NCBI GenBank assembly: GCA_035582835.1
Contig: JAYKAV010002977.1
Span: 3,310,169 to 3,374,168 of the forward strand
DNA: 64,000 nucleotides
Reading direction: 5' to 3'
Origin: Phoebastria nigripes
Lineage: Eukaryota > Chordata > Aves > Procellariiformes > Diomedeidae
Part shown: positions 1 to 11,363 of the stretch, one piece after another
Layout of the letters: each line of letters opens with the position of its first letter
How positions within the stretch are numbered: position 1 is the first letter of the stretch
The notes under the pieces: model-generated
Told to the model about the DNA's origin: nothing
The model's input: the letters and a program-made list of their open reading frames with translations, nothing else
Database searches by the model: none
Translations under genes and position numbers: made by a program

Positions 1-970
1 TTGGCTAAAGCCTGCTCTTCCTACTCTGGTTCTTGCTAGGTGGTTCTTGCCCTGGCTTCATTGTCTTTCCAGGAGGGACCTGGACCAGGACGAGAGCTCG
101 ATATCTGGTGTAAACAGCCTGGTAAAAGCAGGATCCCCTAAAAGCCAGAGACTGTGTAGCACAGGCAACGTGCTCAGAACCAGTTATCAACTCTAGCCAT
201 TAAAGAGTTTTTCTTTTTGAAGCACTACCAACAAGGAGATGTGATGATCTCCAGAAGGTTTGCATAAGGTTAAGAAGCACAAGCATAAGAAACGCCCAGA
301 CCTCCCCAATGAGCTCCACAGAAATCTCTGTTGGCTATGAGTAGCTTGGTGAGAGACACCATCATATTTCTAGGTGGTAGAAACCTGAACTTACTGTTTG
401 TTGAGGAAAGCTGTCTTTGCCACTCCTGCAGAGTTGACATGTGGCAACATCTGCAAGAACACAGTCTCCTTATGGGGATGTTGGCAAACATAGCTTACAA
501 GTAAGTGTTAATTGTATTAGAAGATTGTACAAGATAATAAATAAGATCTTGTAAGAGATTGCATGAGCTGGGCTATAAGCCTTTCTATGTGAATAAGGGT
601 TTAGATTCATTTCTGCTCAAAGCATGGGCAAATAGAAGGCAACACCAACCCACGCTGTCTTTGCAACTTGTAGCAGGCTCCTGGGTGGAGTTTTGAGTAA
701 TGACCCCTGTTCTTGGATGCTTCAGAAAGAATAGGACTAGTTTTGGAAGGCAGGTGTGTGAGTACTGAGATTTGAGTGGGCTTTTTGCAGGGGTGGGAAT
801 ATATTAACCGAGGTGGTTTCTCTAACAAAATACAATTAAAAGAACACTGCCCTGATGTGGGTCTCTTCTTTATGAGTGGCAGCATGATGAGAAGATGACT
901 CTTAGTGTGTATGTCATTTACTATTATATGAACATTAACATGACATAAAATTGATTCTTGATGGCTGAAG
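1..970. other. Presumed intron 2 of CYP2J-like gene 1
   Basis: No P450 exon 1 or exon 2 is visible here on either strand: there is no proline-rich PPGP anchor exon and no HGN(I/V)FTLW exon of the kind seen in genes 2 and 3. Because exon 3 begins at 971 in the expected phase, this stretch is best read as the 3' part of intron 2 of a gene whose first two exons lie left of the window. The acceptor before exon 3 (..gatggctgaag) has a weak polypyrimidine tract. No repeat was recognised. Confidence 0.5.
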
Positions 971-3900
971 GTATCCTGGTCTCAAATGGTCTCATCTGGA
1001 AACATCAGAGACATTTTGGAATTGGAGCTCTTCGAAAACTGGGAATGGGGAATAAAGGAATGGAGCGTGGGATACAAACCGAGGCCCGTTATCTGGTTGA
1101 GTTCTTCAGGGACAAAGATGGTATGCTATTGACAAGGTGCTTGGGAACTGCATTTGGGCTTTTGACGTAGTACATAGTCTGCATGACTCTAAGGGTAAAG
1201 ACTAACTATTTTTGCTCCAGAAAAGAATGGGTTTGGAGCANGGCTTAGATTTAGAGTGCAATCAAAACTGTTTGTACAGTCAGACCTCAGCAATGTGTAT
1301 TCTGGTATCAACACCAAGATCAAGATTTAAAAAAAAAAAGGGGGGGCGGGAGCGGGGCAAACAAAAAAACAAGGCTGGGACTTAAAGACTTGAGGCCTTT
1401 CTGTCCTCATTTTTGAATGAGGTTTATCTTTTGTTACGTTTGCCAGTGAATTTTGGGTGTTTCAGTGTAACAGTCTAAATAGCATAGAGGACATCTATTA
1501 TGAAATGTCATTGTGATCTTGCTTCCAAAATAGCAAAGGAGATAAAGAAAGTGCTTTGGAGATGAATGCTTCTCTCTGTCTGCAGGAAGAGCTGTCGACC
1601 CTTCCTTCCCCATTGTTCATGCTGTCTCTAATGTGATCTGTGCTGTGGTTTTTGGACATCGTTTCTCCCTAGAGGATGAAACCTTCCACCAGCTGATTGA
1701 AGCATACAATTGTATAGTGGCTTTTGGGAACAGCTACCTTTACTATGTGAGAAACTGACTTATTTAATATGCAAATTATTTGATTATCAAGGATATTATT
1801 TATTGCACTATTATGCAATATAATTATATTATTATATATTATTATAGTTATTGCATTATTTAATACACATTAAAGGCTGATAAAAATTCTGACTATGAAT
1901 ATGAACTGGACCTGGAGTGCTTTGGGTTTGACCCAAATCATTCAACTATTATATTAATATTATATTAATAATCTTTATTAGAATTTCTCAGCAAAGGCAA
2001 TGTGCTTGGGATGCTGAACTTTTCTGTAATGGAAACACTAGTATTGTTAAGGTGAAAAGGTGATACTCTTTGTATCAGAATAAAAGAGAATTATTTTTTC
2101 TGTGTGCTAAGGTAATATATATAAACATTTATTAATATTAAATTTATTAATACTAATACATATTAAATCTATCTGTGAAAGTGGATTCTTTTGTTGGTGA
2201 ATTAACAGGGCAAATACAAGTAGAGTTACGCAGTAAGGATAGGAAAGAATCCAGGGTGGAAACTGTGTTATCTTTAATTTGTGGTTTTAATGTGTGTTCA
2301 CGTACTCAACATGTACCCAACATTTCTCTTTGATGCTACAGTATTTTTCCTAGAGACATTAATTCAGCAATTTAGCACCAAAAATGTCCACGCTGTATCT
2401 CTGTAATAGCCTTGCTCATGTCATGTAACTTACCGCATCTGTGTTGAATGCTTGCTCCACAGATGTGTGAAATTTTCCCATGGGCTGCAGACCACCTCCC
2501 AGGACCTGCACAGAAAGCATCATTTTCCTGTGATTTTGTTCGTTCTTTCATAAGGCAAGAAATCAAAAGCCACAGGGAAAGAGGCATAATAGATGAACCA
2601 GAAGATTTCATTGACTTTTACCTGGATCAGATAGAGAAAGTGAGTGATTTATGCTGTATGTGACACAGATCCTATCATAATGGATTCCCTGCACCTTTCC
2701 TACGGTTGTCTGTACATAGCAACATTATTACAGAGCTCTACAGATACAGCTTAAAAACTCTGCTGTCAAATTCAAATATGTACTTTGAATAGTTAGTTTA
2801 ATAACTTGTTTTAGAAGTATAAATTAATTACATTGGTTTATTGTTATACTGTGGAATCCTTAGTGCAGGCTGAGCAGTGGGCGGTAGGGAGGACTTTGAA
2901 AAGGTGCAGACATTTGGATGGCTGCCTAATTCTGATTCTTTGTGTCTTATTAATATTTGCATTTATTATCTTTGTGCTTTGTACTGAGCTTTTGTGTGCT
3001 TAGTAGTATAGTGTATGATTATCATAACAATCTTAAAATGATGGCAGTCTCTGCTCTGAAAAAAAGCATAAATCTTTTAAAAGGGTAACATATTATATAT
3101 GCAAGAGATAGCTGAAATCAGCAAATGTGCAGAGAGTGGCAAGGGTGGGATAAAACTACTTTGAAATGTTTTTTTCTGATGTGGAAGTTAGCAGCAAGGC
3201 AACAAGCCACTCTAGAAGGCAGCAAAGCAGGACCTTAGACACCTGGCACTTTCAACAGCACCTGTCATTTAACAGTACCAATGTACTTATTTGAGGAAAA
3301 TCTTTGCATAAATCTTTGTTTTACTCAAGTACCTATATTTTCTCCGTCCTCTAGAAATATTGTGTGTTTAGGTATAGTGATCGCTGTCTGTCTTAGTGCT
3401 AACTGTTACACAGGTATACACCCCATTCTACCTTTCTCATTGGCACCTGTAGACTAAAAATAACCCCAATTCTACATTTGATGAAGACAACATGGTGCAG
3501 TCTGTTTTTGACCTTTTCCTGGGTGGCTCAGAGACCACTGCCACCACTCTGCGTTGGGCTCTGCTCTATATGGTGGCTTATCCTGACATCCAAGGTGAGT
3601 TGTAGACACGAACATGGGTATGTTTCAAGTAGAACAATTGTCTGTTACACTTTTTTTCTTTGGTTAAGATCAAGTTTTTTTTGAAGATCAAGCTTTTTTT
3701 ATAAGATCACATTTCTGAGCTTTGCTTTTAAGAAGCCAGTGAAGTAGAAAATTTTCAGACAGAGATTTTTAAATAATTTCAGGGATATTCAGCTTCTGAT
3801 AGTGTATTTTGTCTTGTTTATTTTTGTCAGATTGTTTCAGTACTGTAAGCATATAATGGAAGATACAGTCTGGTTGAAAACACTTGAGGTGAAATATGAG

Positions 3901-6900
3901 CTTGGGTTAGGGAAGAGTGATGCTTTTCTGGTATCCAGAATTTGTAATAAGAATATATTATTTGCACTCATTAAATGAGACATCAGTTGTATTTCTATAT
4001 AAAAAGTATATTTATTGTAACATATGGGAATGTTAAACAGAGAAGGAAGACAATAACGGGAAGACAAAAAGATGACTAGAAAATTCTAGACAAGGGCATA
4101 GTTGCACACTAGTTTCAAAATTTTTGAATGATTTGATACAGGATTTTCAGAGGTGATAAATTGCTAAGCCAAGTACATGTTTTCGACTCTCGGGTTTAGA
4201 GCTAGAAATCCTTCTTTTCATGCTTTTGGTGCTAGAATGCTGGAAGAACAGAGCCCTGTGCACACACATACCTTTCAAATTCTAATGAAATAAAAAGCAA
4301 ACAAAACCTCTTAGATTAGCCTAATTTTAAAGCACGAAATTTGACCCTGAACCCTCTGAGACTGTATAAGCTATGTTACTTACTGAAGCCTAGAAAACAG
4401 CCAAAAGGGATTAACAGTTGGTGATGGTTTCGTAACATTATCCTGTTGCAGTTCTCAGCATTACGTATGTGTATCAGCTTGATACGATGGCTCCCTTGCA
4501 ATATGCTGATTAGCGTGCTGTGAGTCTGTATTTAGCTAGAGTAAAAATAATAGCTTGAGTAACTGAATTGATCTCTAAATAAGTAGTTCTTGTTTTATTT
4601 ACAGTTCGCTCCCCTTCCTTTAACTGTGAAGCTCAATAAAACTGTTGGGCTTGTGGAAAGATGATCTGAACATAGAACCTATAAACTAGGAAATACCAGA
4701 GTGTAGTAAAATCATAACTAGGTAGTTGTATAAATGTATTTACATTTTAAGATGCGGCAAGTATAAATTACTTACATATTGTATTTATTCTATCACTACT
4801 ATAATCCAAAAAGGAAATGAAAGCTCTGTTTCATGCAAAACAGTGTTCTTATATGTCTAATGGACTTTTTTTTTTCCTTCTTTTTTTGTAGAAAAAGTCC
4901 AGAAAGAGCTAGATGCTGTTCTGAGTCCCTCCCATCTAATCTGCTACGAGGATCGGAAGAAACTGCCTTATACAAATGCTGTGATTCATGAGATCATGCG
5001 CTTTGGTAACATTATCTTAATCACAATTCCTAGAGAAGCAGTGAAGGATACAACTGTTTTGGGGTATCAGCTTCCAAAGGTACAGGCATCCTTTCTATTC
5101 CAATGTGATCTTTGGCCATGAGTTAAGTTCCTTGCAGTCATGTTTGCCATTAATCCCTTCTCCCTCCAGTTCAGGACAGATGGGTGTTGGTGACAGCACT
5201 GGCAGACAGCACTGTTCCCCTCTCATGCTCTCTGGTCTGTGCCTTTGTCTCATAGACAGTGGGTGAAAATGCTTGCCAAAAGCACAGTTTCACACCAATT
5301 AAACTAGTGTTCTGTGAGAGTGCTGCAGAGTCTTACTTTCCAAGAGCCTGTGATTTTGAAATACTTTATAAGCATTTGAGCTCTTACACTTTCAAAAGAC
5401 CTCAGAGAAGACTTATCAGAAATGTACATTGGTGTCAGTAGGGAAGGTGCAGCAGACTATTAATGCTAGGATATCGTCTGCCGTGTGGGCAAATGGGAGA
5501 TGGAATGTTTTCTTCATTGGTAATGTCTGAGACAATACCAAGTATCTAGTCAACTTCATTCATTTATGACTTCTTTTTCTTATTATTACGTCTCTGGCAT
5601 CATATTTGAAATATAATGAACATGTTTCCCCAAAGCTTTTGAACTGCCACCTAACCTCAAATAAAAAGCTTCTGCCAGCTTCTTCGACTTCTCCAGCCTT
5701 TCCAAACTTAACCTCAATGCCAAACCTCCCCAAAGGCACACATGGAGGCACCTTCCTGCACACCCCTGCTCCGTGGTGTTTGTCATGCACACCTTTCCCA
5801 CCTCCACCTCGAGAAAGATAATTTGAAATACACTAATTCATTTCCAGGGTGCTTTGTTCTTCATTTGTCAAAACCTGTCAAAGCTTGTCAGAAGCGGGAA
5901 AATCATTTTACTAGATTTAGGATAAGGTGCTAAAGAACCGCAGACCACTCCTTCTGTTGCATTTGCTAACAGAATGGAAAAAAAGGAGATATGAAGGAAT
6001 ACAGCAGGGAAATTCCTGAAATACTGAATTTTCTTTTCTTATTTATTTTTTGAAGAAAAAACCCCTCAGGACAGTTTGAGATTAAATTTTTTTTTTTCCC
6101 TAATAAAATAAGCTTTCATTTCTGCTGCCTCTCCATGTGACCAGCAGTGTGCTGAATTATAGCTGAAATCTGTTTGTGTCCTTTTCTTCTTGATGTGTGA
6201 GAGACAGAACTGAGCCAACAGCATCTTCCTTTCAGGGCACTATGATTATGGCAAACATAGACTCAGCTCTTTCTGACCCTGAATTCTGGGAGACCCCTCA
6301 CCAGTTCAACCCTGGTCATTTCTTGGACAAGGATGGAAATTTTGTGACCCGAGAGGCCTTCTTAGCCTTCTCAGCAGGTAGGTGCACTGATAACTGAACC
6401 TGTTTGTGTGGATTAGATTGTGAGTGTGAAGCTGTATTATTTTCATTGCGGAGAAGGCCAAAGGGAGTGTAATCCCAAACTACAGGAGCACATGGTTTTC
6501 ACAGCCCAGACAAATGTTTGATTACAAAAATAAGTTGTTTGGTAATTGTATAAACCCTTGATCTTAGATTTTTGTGAACATAGAGAGAAGGTAAAAGGAG
6601 TAAGGCCCTAGAATTGCCAATAATTTGGGGATTCGAGTCCTTACACTGTTGTCCTCTGTCATCCTCTGCATACGCCAGGTTATGCTATTGTAGTGGCTGT
6701 TCTGCGGCAGGCTGCTCTGCTGGAGCTGATTTATTTTGTATAAATAATTCAGTATTCATTGGTGCAGAAATTTGAAGCTGGATCGAATACATCCCAGATG
6801 GCTATGTCTTTCCTGGGGAGCTTCTGGAGTCACTCTTTCACCCAGTGTGTGAGTTTATAGAAGCTTAAACAAACAAAAGCTCTTGGGGATCATGCCAGGA

Positions 6901-7760
6901 TGGAATAGCCTGGTTGTCAAAGCCCTCAGCTGAGATGTGGAAGTGTCAGGCTCAGGTTCCCGGCCTAAATTGGGCAGAAGAGAAATTTGAACATTGGTTT
7001 CTCACATCCAAGTTGAATGGCCTAACCACTACATTTCAGGGTCTGTCACTGTCTTTCTCTGAGTGGAAATTATATCCTGGACACAGTTAATTGATAAATT
7101 GGGAAAAGTTTTTTCTTTAACGAGTTGTTTTCACTGAAAACACTATGTAGGAAAATGCCTAGTCAGATATAGAATGTCCTGTGTATTCTGATTTTTTGCT
7201 GCTGTTAGTGAAGAAAAGTCAGCCTGTACTAAGTGGAAGCTGTGAGGGAACCTAAAGATGCTTTCTTGTCATTCTCATTTGGAATCAAGAGACTGAAACT
7301 CAGTTCATAGAATCAGGGAGTCCTATAGATTAGGAAGTAAAGTATGAAACTACTGAGAAGCATCTCTGGTATCTTCTTCTATCATCTGGGCAGATCCTGC
7401 AAAGAAGGACTGCAGACATCTCAATTGTTCGGTCAGTTCAATTTGAGAGGAAAATGTCAAATTCAGCAAAGCCTTTTGTTCCTTGATGAGGTTGAGCGAT
7501 GCTCTTTTGAAAAGCTGGGAAGCAGGTGCTGGTTACAGACCTCTGTGTGGACTGACTGCTCTTTCCCTTCTCCCTCTTCAGGCCACCGTATGTGTCTGGG
7601 AGAGGTGCTGGCAAAGATGGAGCTTTTCATCATCTTCTGCAGCCTGTTGCAGACATTCAAGTTCACTCCACCAGAAGGAGTTAAGGAAGTCAACACAGAC
7701 ATTATCTTTGGGAGCACAATGAAACCCCATCCATACAAGCTCTGTGCAGTTCTTCGCTAG
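971..7760 (+). CDS. CYP2J-like cytochrome P450, gene 1 (exons 3-9, 5' end outside window)
   Basis: Microsomal P450 monooxygenase of family 2, closest in my reading to CYP2J; family members oxidise fatty acids and xenobiotics in the ER using electrons from NADPH-P450 reductase. Exons: 971-1120, 1586-1746, 2463-2639, 3453-3594, 4892-5079, 6236-6377, 7582-7760 (stop TAG). All introns are GT-AG, and lengths of 150, 161, 177, 142, 188, 142 and 179 nt match CYP2 exons 3-9 exactly, with phases agreeing throughout. Visible motifs are WKHQR (C-helix), GGSETT (I-helix, exon 6), EIMR (ExxR, exon 7), FNPGHF (exon 8) and FSAGHRMCLGE, the heme-cysteine loop split between exons 8 and 9. No stop or frameshift occurs in these exons, so the copy looks functional; exons 1-2 are off the left edge. 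The ExxR middle residue is Met, where genes 2 and 3 have Gln, and Arg follows the I-helix TTL. Assignment to CYP2 is firm; CYP2J is likely, and the exact orthologue is not assignable. Confidence 0.9.
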
Positions 7761-7975
7761 GTTGCAGGGTATTACAGGTTAAAGAAATTGCCACAGGTTT
7801 GCTAGTGTGCTGGTCTTTTCTGCAGCTTTTATGTTTTTAATTTCTAGCTCAAAAGCAGTGTGAATCTATCCTTGTTGTGTTATATGCCTAAGAAGCCAGC
7901 CCTGAAAAATACTCTGGTTTTCCTGTGTCTGGAAAATTTCTATACGTTTTTTTTTTTCTGCTGTATTACAAATGA

Positions 7976-7981
7976 AATAAA
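7976..7981 (+). promoter_or_regulatory. Poly(A) signal AATAAA of gene 1
   Basis: A canonical AATAAA lies 216 nt after the stop codon of gene 1, just after a T-rich stretch. It implies a short 3' UTR of about 235-240 nt. The cleavage site itself cannot be seen. Confidence 0.65.
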
Positions 7982-9613
7982 GATAGAAAATTATTACGGT
8001 GTCTGGTCTTACTAGAAACTCAACAGGAATCTTACTGGAGGGAGAAGGAACATTAAAGTCAGGTGTTGGAGGGGCTTACCCTCATTCCCATGCATTCTCA
8101 AATCTAGAGTGAGGTATAGAAATGCTCTTCCCAGAGGTGGTGGCATGGTTGCATGGGGGAAGAGAGTTGTGGAGGGATGCCTCAACTAGGTGTGAGCCAG
8201 CTGGTTTGTCTATTTAGCTGAAAGCCATGTGAACATGATAGCTTGAATCTGGAAGTAATGGAGCTACAACAATGCAACCCTTCNTTTGAGCGTGAGGCTG
8301 GTGACTCGGGCTGAAAGTGAAGGCAAACCCCTCATATTCGCTGATGAAGAATTGCAGAGGGGAGCCCCACTGCTGGTGAAACAAAGTGGGTGTAAATGGT
8401 AACGGACCAGTGGGCTGGCCTGAAAATGGGTTTTCTGCATATCTTGTTGTGGTACATTTGGGAGGCATTTCTATGAAAGAGGGAGTCCTCTCACACAGTG
8501 GCGTTTGTAATGATAATGGTGTACAGTAGTCTAGGTCGGCCATGGCTCTTTATTGATGCCTGAAAGCACAGTTAAGGGGACTGCTTGCAGTCTTGTGAAG
8601 CGAAGCTTGGTGCCTGCAAAGGAGGGACAGGGCAGGAGAAATTTATTTAGTGTTTCCTGAGAGCTGTGTGAGAATCAAACTTCTTGAGAGTTTTCTGTGA
8701 GCGCAGGGGCAGTTGCACACAGCCTTCCAACAGCTGAGCTGAGGGAGACCTAGCAGAGCAGCTGAGTTAAGAGTGCCTGTTAGTACGGCNTGCACACCGG
8801 GGGAAGAGCTGTGCGAGCTGCAGCTGGCAGAAGCAGGAACAGTGCCCAAGAAGGACTAGCAACGAGCAAGTGCCAGAAACCACTCACACTGTGAGGCTGG
8901 CCTTGTTACCCAGCAAGATTTAAAAATCGAGGTCAGAGTGAGGGCTACTAGTGGATGTAGCAAACGCTCTGTTGCTCTACCAGTTTCCTTCCTCGAGGAA
9001 AAGACTTTACAATTGTTATTGCAATTATACTTCAAGGGTTAGTTGTCATTGCCTTGTTTATCCACCATGTTAGAGTTTTCTTTCTTTAATGTAATGCTGT
9101 TGGTTAAAAAAATTTATTTGTTTTTGTGAAGGAGCTCAGTATCACAAGGTTCAGTGCTCTTTTCTCAGGCCTCTGGGTAGGGGCTCAAATGGATGCTTTT
9201 ACCATGACTCCCATAGATTTGAAGCTGGCACTTGCTGCTGCTGCAGCTAGTCAGAGCTTGGCAGAAGAGATGCGTAAGCTTAGTTGGTCAAGCAGATCAA
9301 GCTGATGTGGCTCTCCTGCTCTCTAATCCGTATCTAGCTCTGTGATGCTGCGTTGTGTTGTGTTGATGTAGATTCTGTTGGGAGTGGAGGGTGGGTTGTG
9401 CACTGCTGCAAAACTAGCATTCAGTTTTTCTACTAATATAAAGATGATGTTGCAAAAATGGGTGTAATGAGGCAGCTGGTGTCTGCTGTGTTGACATCCA
9501 AGTCTCGGGCATCTCTATGAATATAGGACGTATGAGAGACTGATTAAGAGGTAAGGTTTAGGAACAGGCACACAGGATCCGTATTGCTTTAAAACTTTTT
9601 TCNCTTATAGTCT

Positions 9614-9697
9614 CTTAAAAAAAAAAACAATGGAGATACAAGTCCTTTTGCAAATTTTTACAAAGGACTTGTATTTCCGTTGGGAAATTTTTTTAAG
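9614..9697. repeat. Long imperfect hairpin, MITE-like or pre-miRNA-like
   Basis: A 13-bp perfect inverted repeat (9636-9648 against 9662-9674) extends outward to a 21-bp arm on each side (9628-9648 and 9662-9682) with two mismatches that are G:U wobbles in + strand RNA. The loop is 13 nt. After a small internal loop, CTTAAAAAAA (9614-9623) pairs with TTTTTTTAAG (9688-9697). TTAA occurs symmetrically near both outer ends. It could be a tiny MITE relic or an RNA hairpin; neither is established. Confidence 0.5.
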
Positions 9698-11299
9698 ATA
9701 CTGTAAGTGAAAAAAGGTTTTTATATGTTGCTGAATAGCATTTATGAATCTGCATTTCTTAATCATCTTTCACCACACCTTAGAGGTTGTCTATGGACCC
9801 ATTGGGGTCTGGAGGCCACAGGTGAAAGCTGCTGGTCTGGATTGCATTATTTCTGCTGTTGGTAGCTTGATATTGGAATTTCATTTCCCAAATGGGAAGG
9901 TAAAAACTGTGGTAGGCAAAAGGAAATGTGGGTAGGTAAAGCAAGAAACTAGCTAGCACTGGAAGAGTTTTCACTCAGAAGTAATCTGGTCCATTTAACT
10001 CTGTGTTTTTAAGTAGACCCACAAATCTTGAGCTGTTTAAGACTTCTGCTTTGTAGTCTTAGTGGGACGAACTTCAGTAAGGAATGTTTTGTGCTCATCT
10101 CTTTGAATGCCTGCCACAACATGCTGTGGCTATCTCATTCCTAATTTCTGTCCCAAGCAGTACTGAGCTTTCATACCATTATAACTATGCCCAGTGTTTT
10201 AAAAACTAATATTCAGACCTGTGATTCACAAACAGATGTTCATGTAGTGCTGCTCCTAAGTGCAAAGCAACCTGCTCTTTCAGATTGTTTGTAATGCTGC
10301 AAAATGGTCAAGAAGAAGAGAAAACGTACCTCAAATTTAACAACAAACAAGAAAATGAAGAGAAATCAGTGTAACAAAAATAAGAAATCAGTAGAAAGGG
10401 GTGAGTATATTGTTTAATTGGGGTCACCTGGCAATGAGGGATGGTGCAATGGTCCCAGTTCTGCTTTTCATGTCCCAAGAGTTAGCAATGCAGTGAACAT
10501 CATGCGAGATTTTTTTTCCAAACTTGGTCCAAACTTGCTCTATCTGGTAAGTTTTTTACATTCCTTATTAAAGAACAAGATTAAGGAGTCTAAAAAAAAA
10601 TAAATTACATAAATGGCTATAACATTCACAGTTCTTTTGTCAGAAGCAGATCAATGCTGCAGTCCGATTCCATTGTGTGAGTTGATAACAAACCTTGCTG
10701 CTTCTTCTGCCTTGTCCAGCCTGAGGAACATCTTGACTAGTGTGCTCTGTTAGAGCTTTTCTGCCAACAGGATGGTCCTGCACCTCCAAAAGGCATAAAT
10801 TGACAAACCTCTGGTAGCATGATCCTGTCCACAGAAGGGATTTCATCAGTGCTGCAGTGTCAGCGTGGAGACAAAGGTTTTTCACATCTCAAACCAACAG
10901 AACTAAGTCAGCAAAATTTTAAGCACTGGCTTGACCAGTGCAAATCAGCATTCAAACATTTCATTGTGCTAGGAGTTACCACATGTAAACAATCTTAACA
11001 TTATTAAAGTACAATGTGAGAAGTACTGAATGGCTTTCATAAACATCTAATCCGAGTATTTAAAAAAGTCTTATAATTAACTTTAAGCTGGTCAACAAAG
11101 GGATTTAAGTTTTCACGTGCAGTCGACTGACNCACCATGGTATTTTTGATAATGCTATATTCTTTAATAATGATTAATTTGTGATTTAAATATTGCCTAT
11201 ATTATTTCAATATTAGTATGATATTTATTAATTTACCAATTTAAATGTCTTGATTTTATTCGTATATGAAGCCAAATGCAGGGCGGATGGACAGTATTT

Positions 11300-11363
11300 A
11301 TTGGTACCATTACTGATAAGTTATGGTACCAATTACAATCCCTGTAATTTCAGGGATTGTAAT
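11300..11363. repeat. Two abutting perfect hairpins
   Basis: First stem: 11300-11310 pairs with 11323-11333 (11 bp containing the KpnI-like core GGTACC, 12-nt loop). Second stem: 11332-11344 pairs with 11351-11363 (13 bp, 6-nt loop). The two share two bases at the join. No transposon was recognised and the function is unknown. Confidence 0.5.

Noticed and set aside
7344..7581. Upstream extension of the last exon of gene 1 as an open frame from 7344
   Set aside because: The frame is open by chance through the intron; the GC(C)ACCG start after the TTCAG acceptor at 7581 and the 179-nt length match exon 9 of genes 2 and 3 exactly.
8214..8543. A 109-codon - strand open frame after gene 1
   Set aside because: It contains an ambiguous base, no domain is visible, and the stretch has a repeat-like character that I could not identify.
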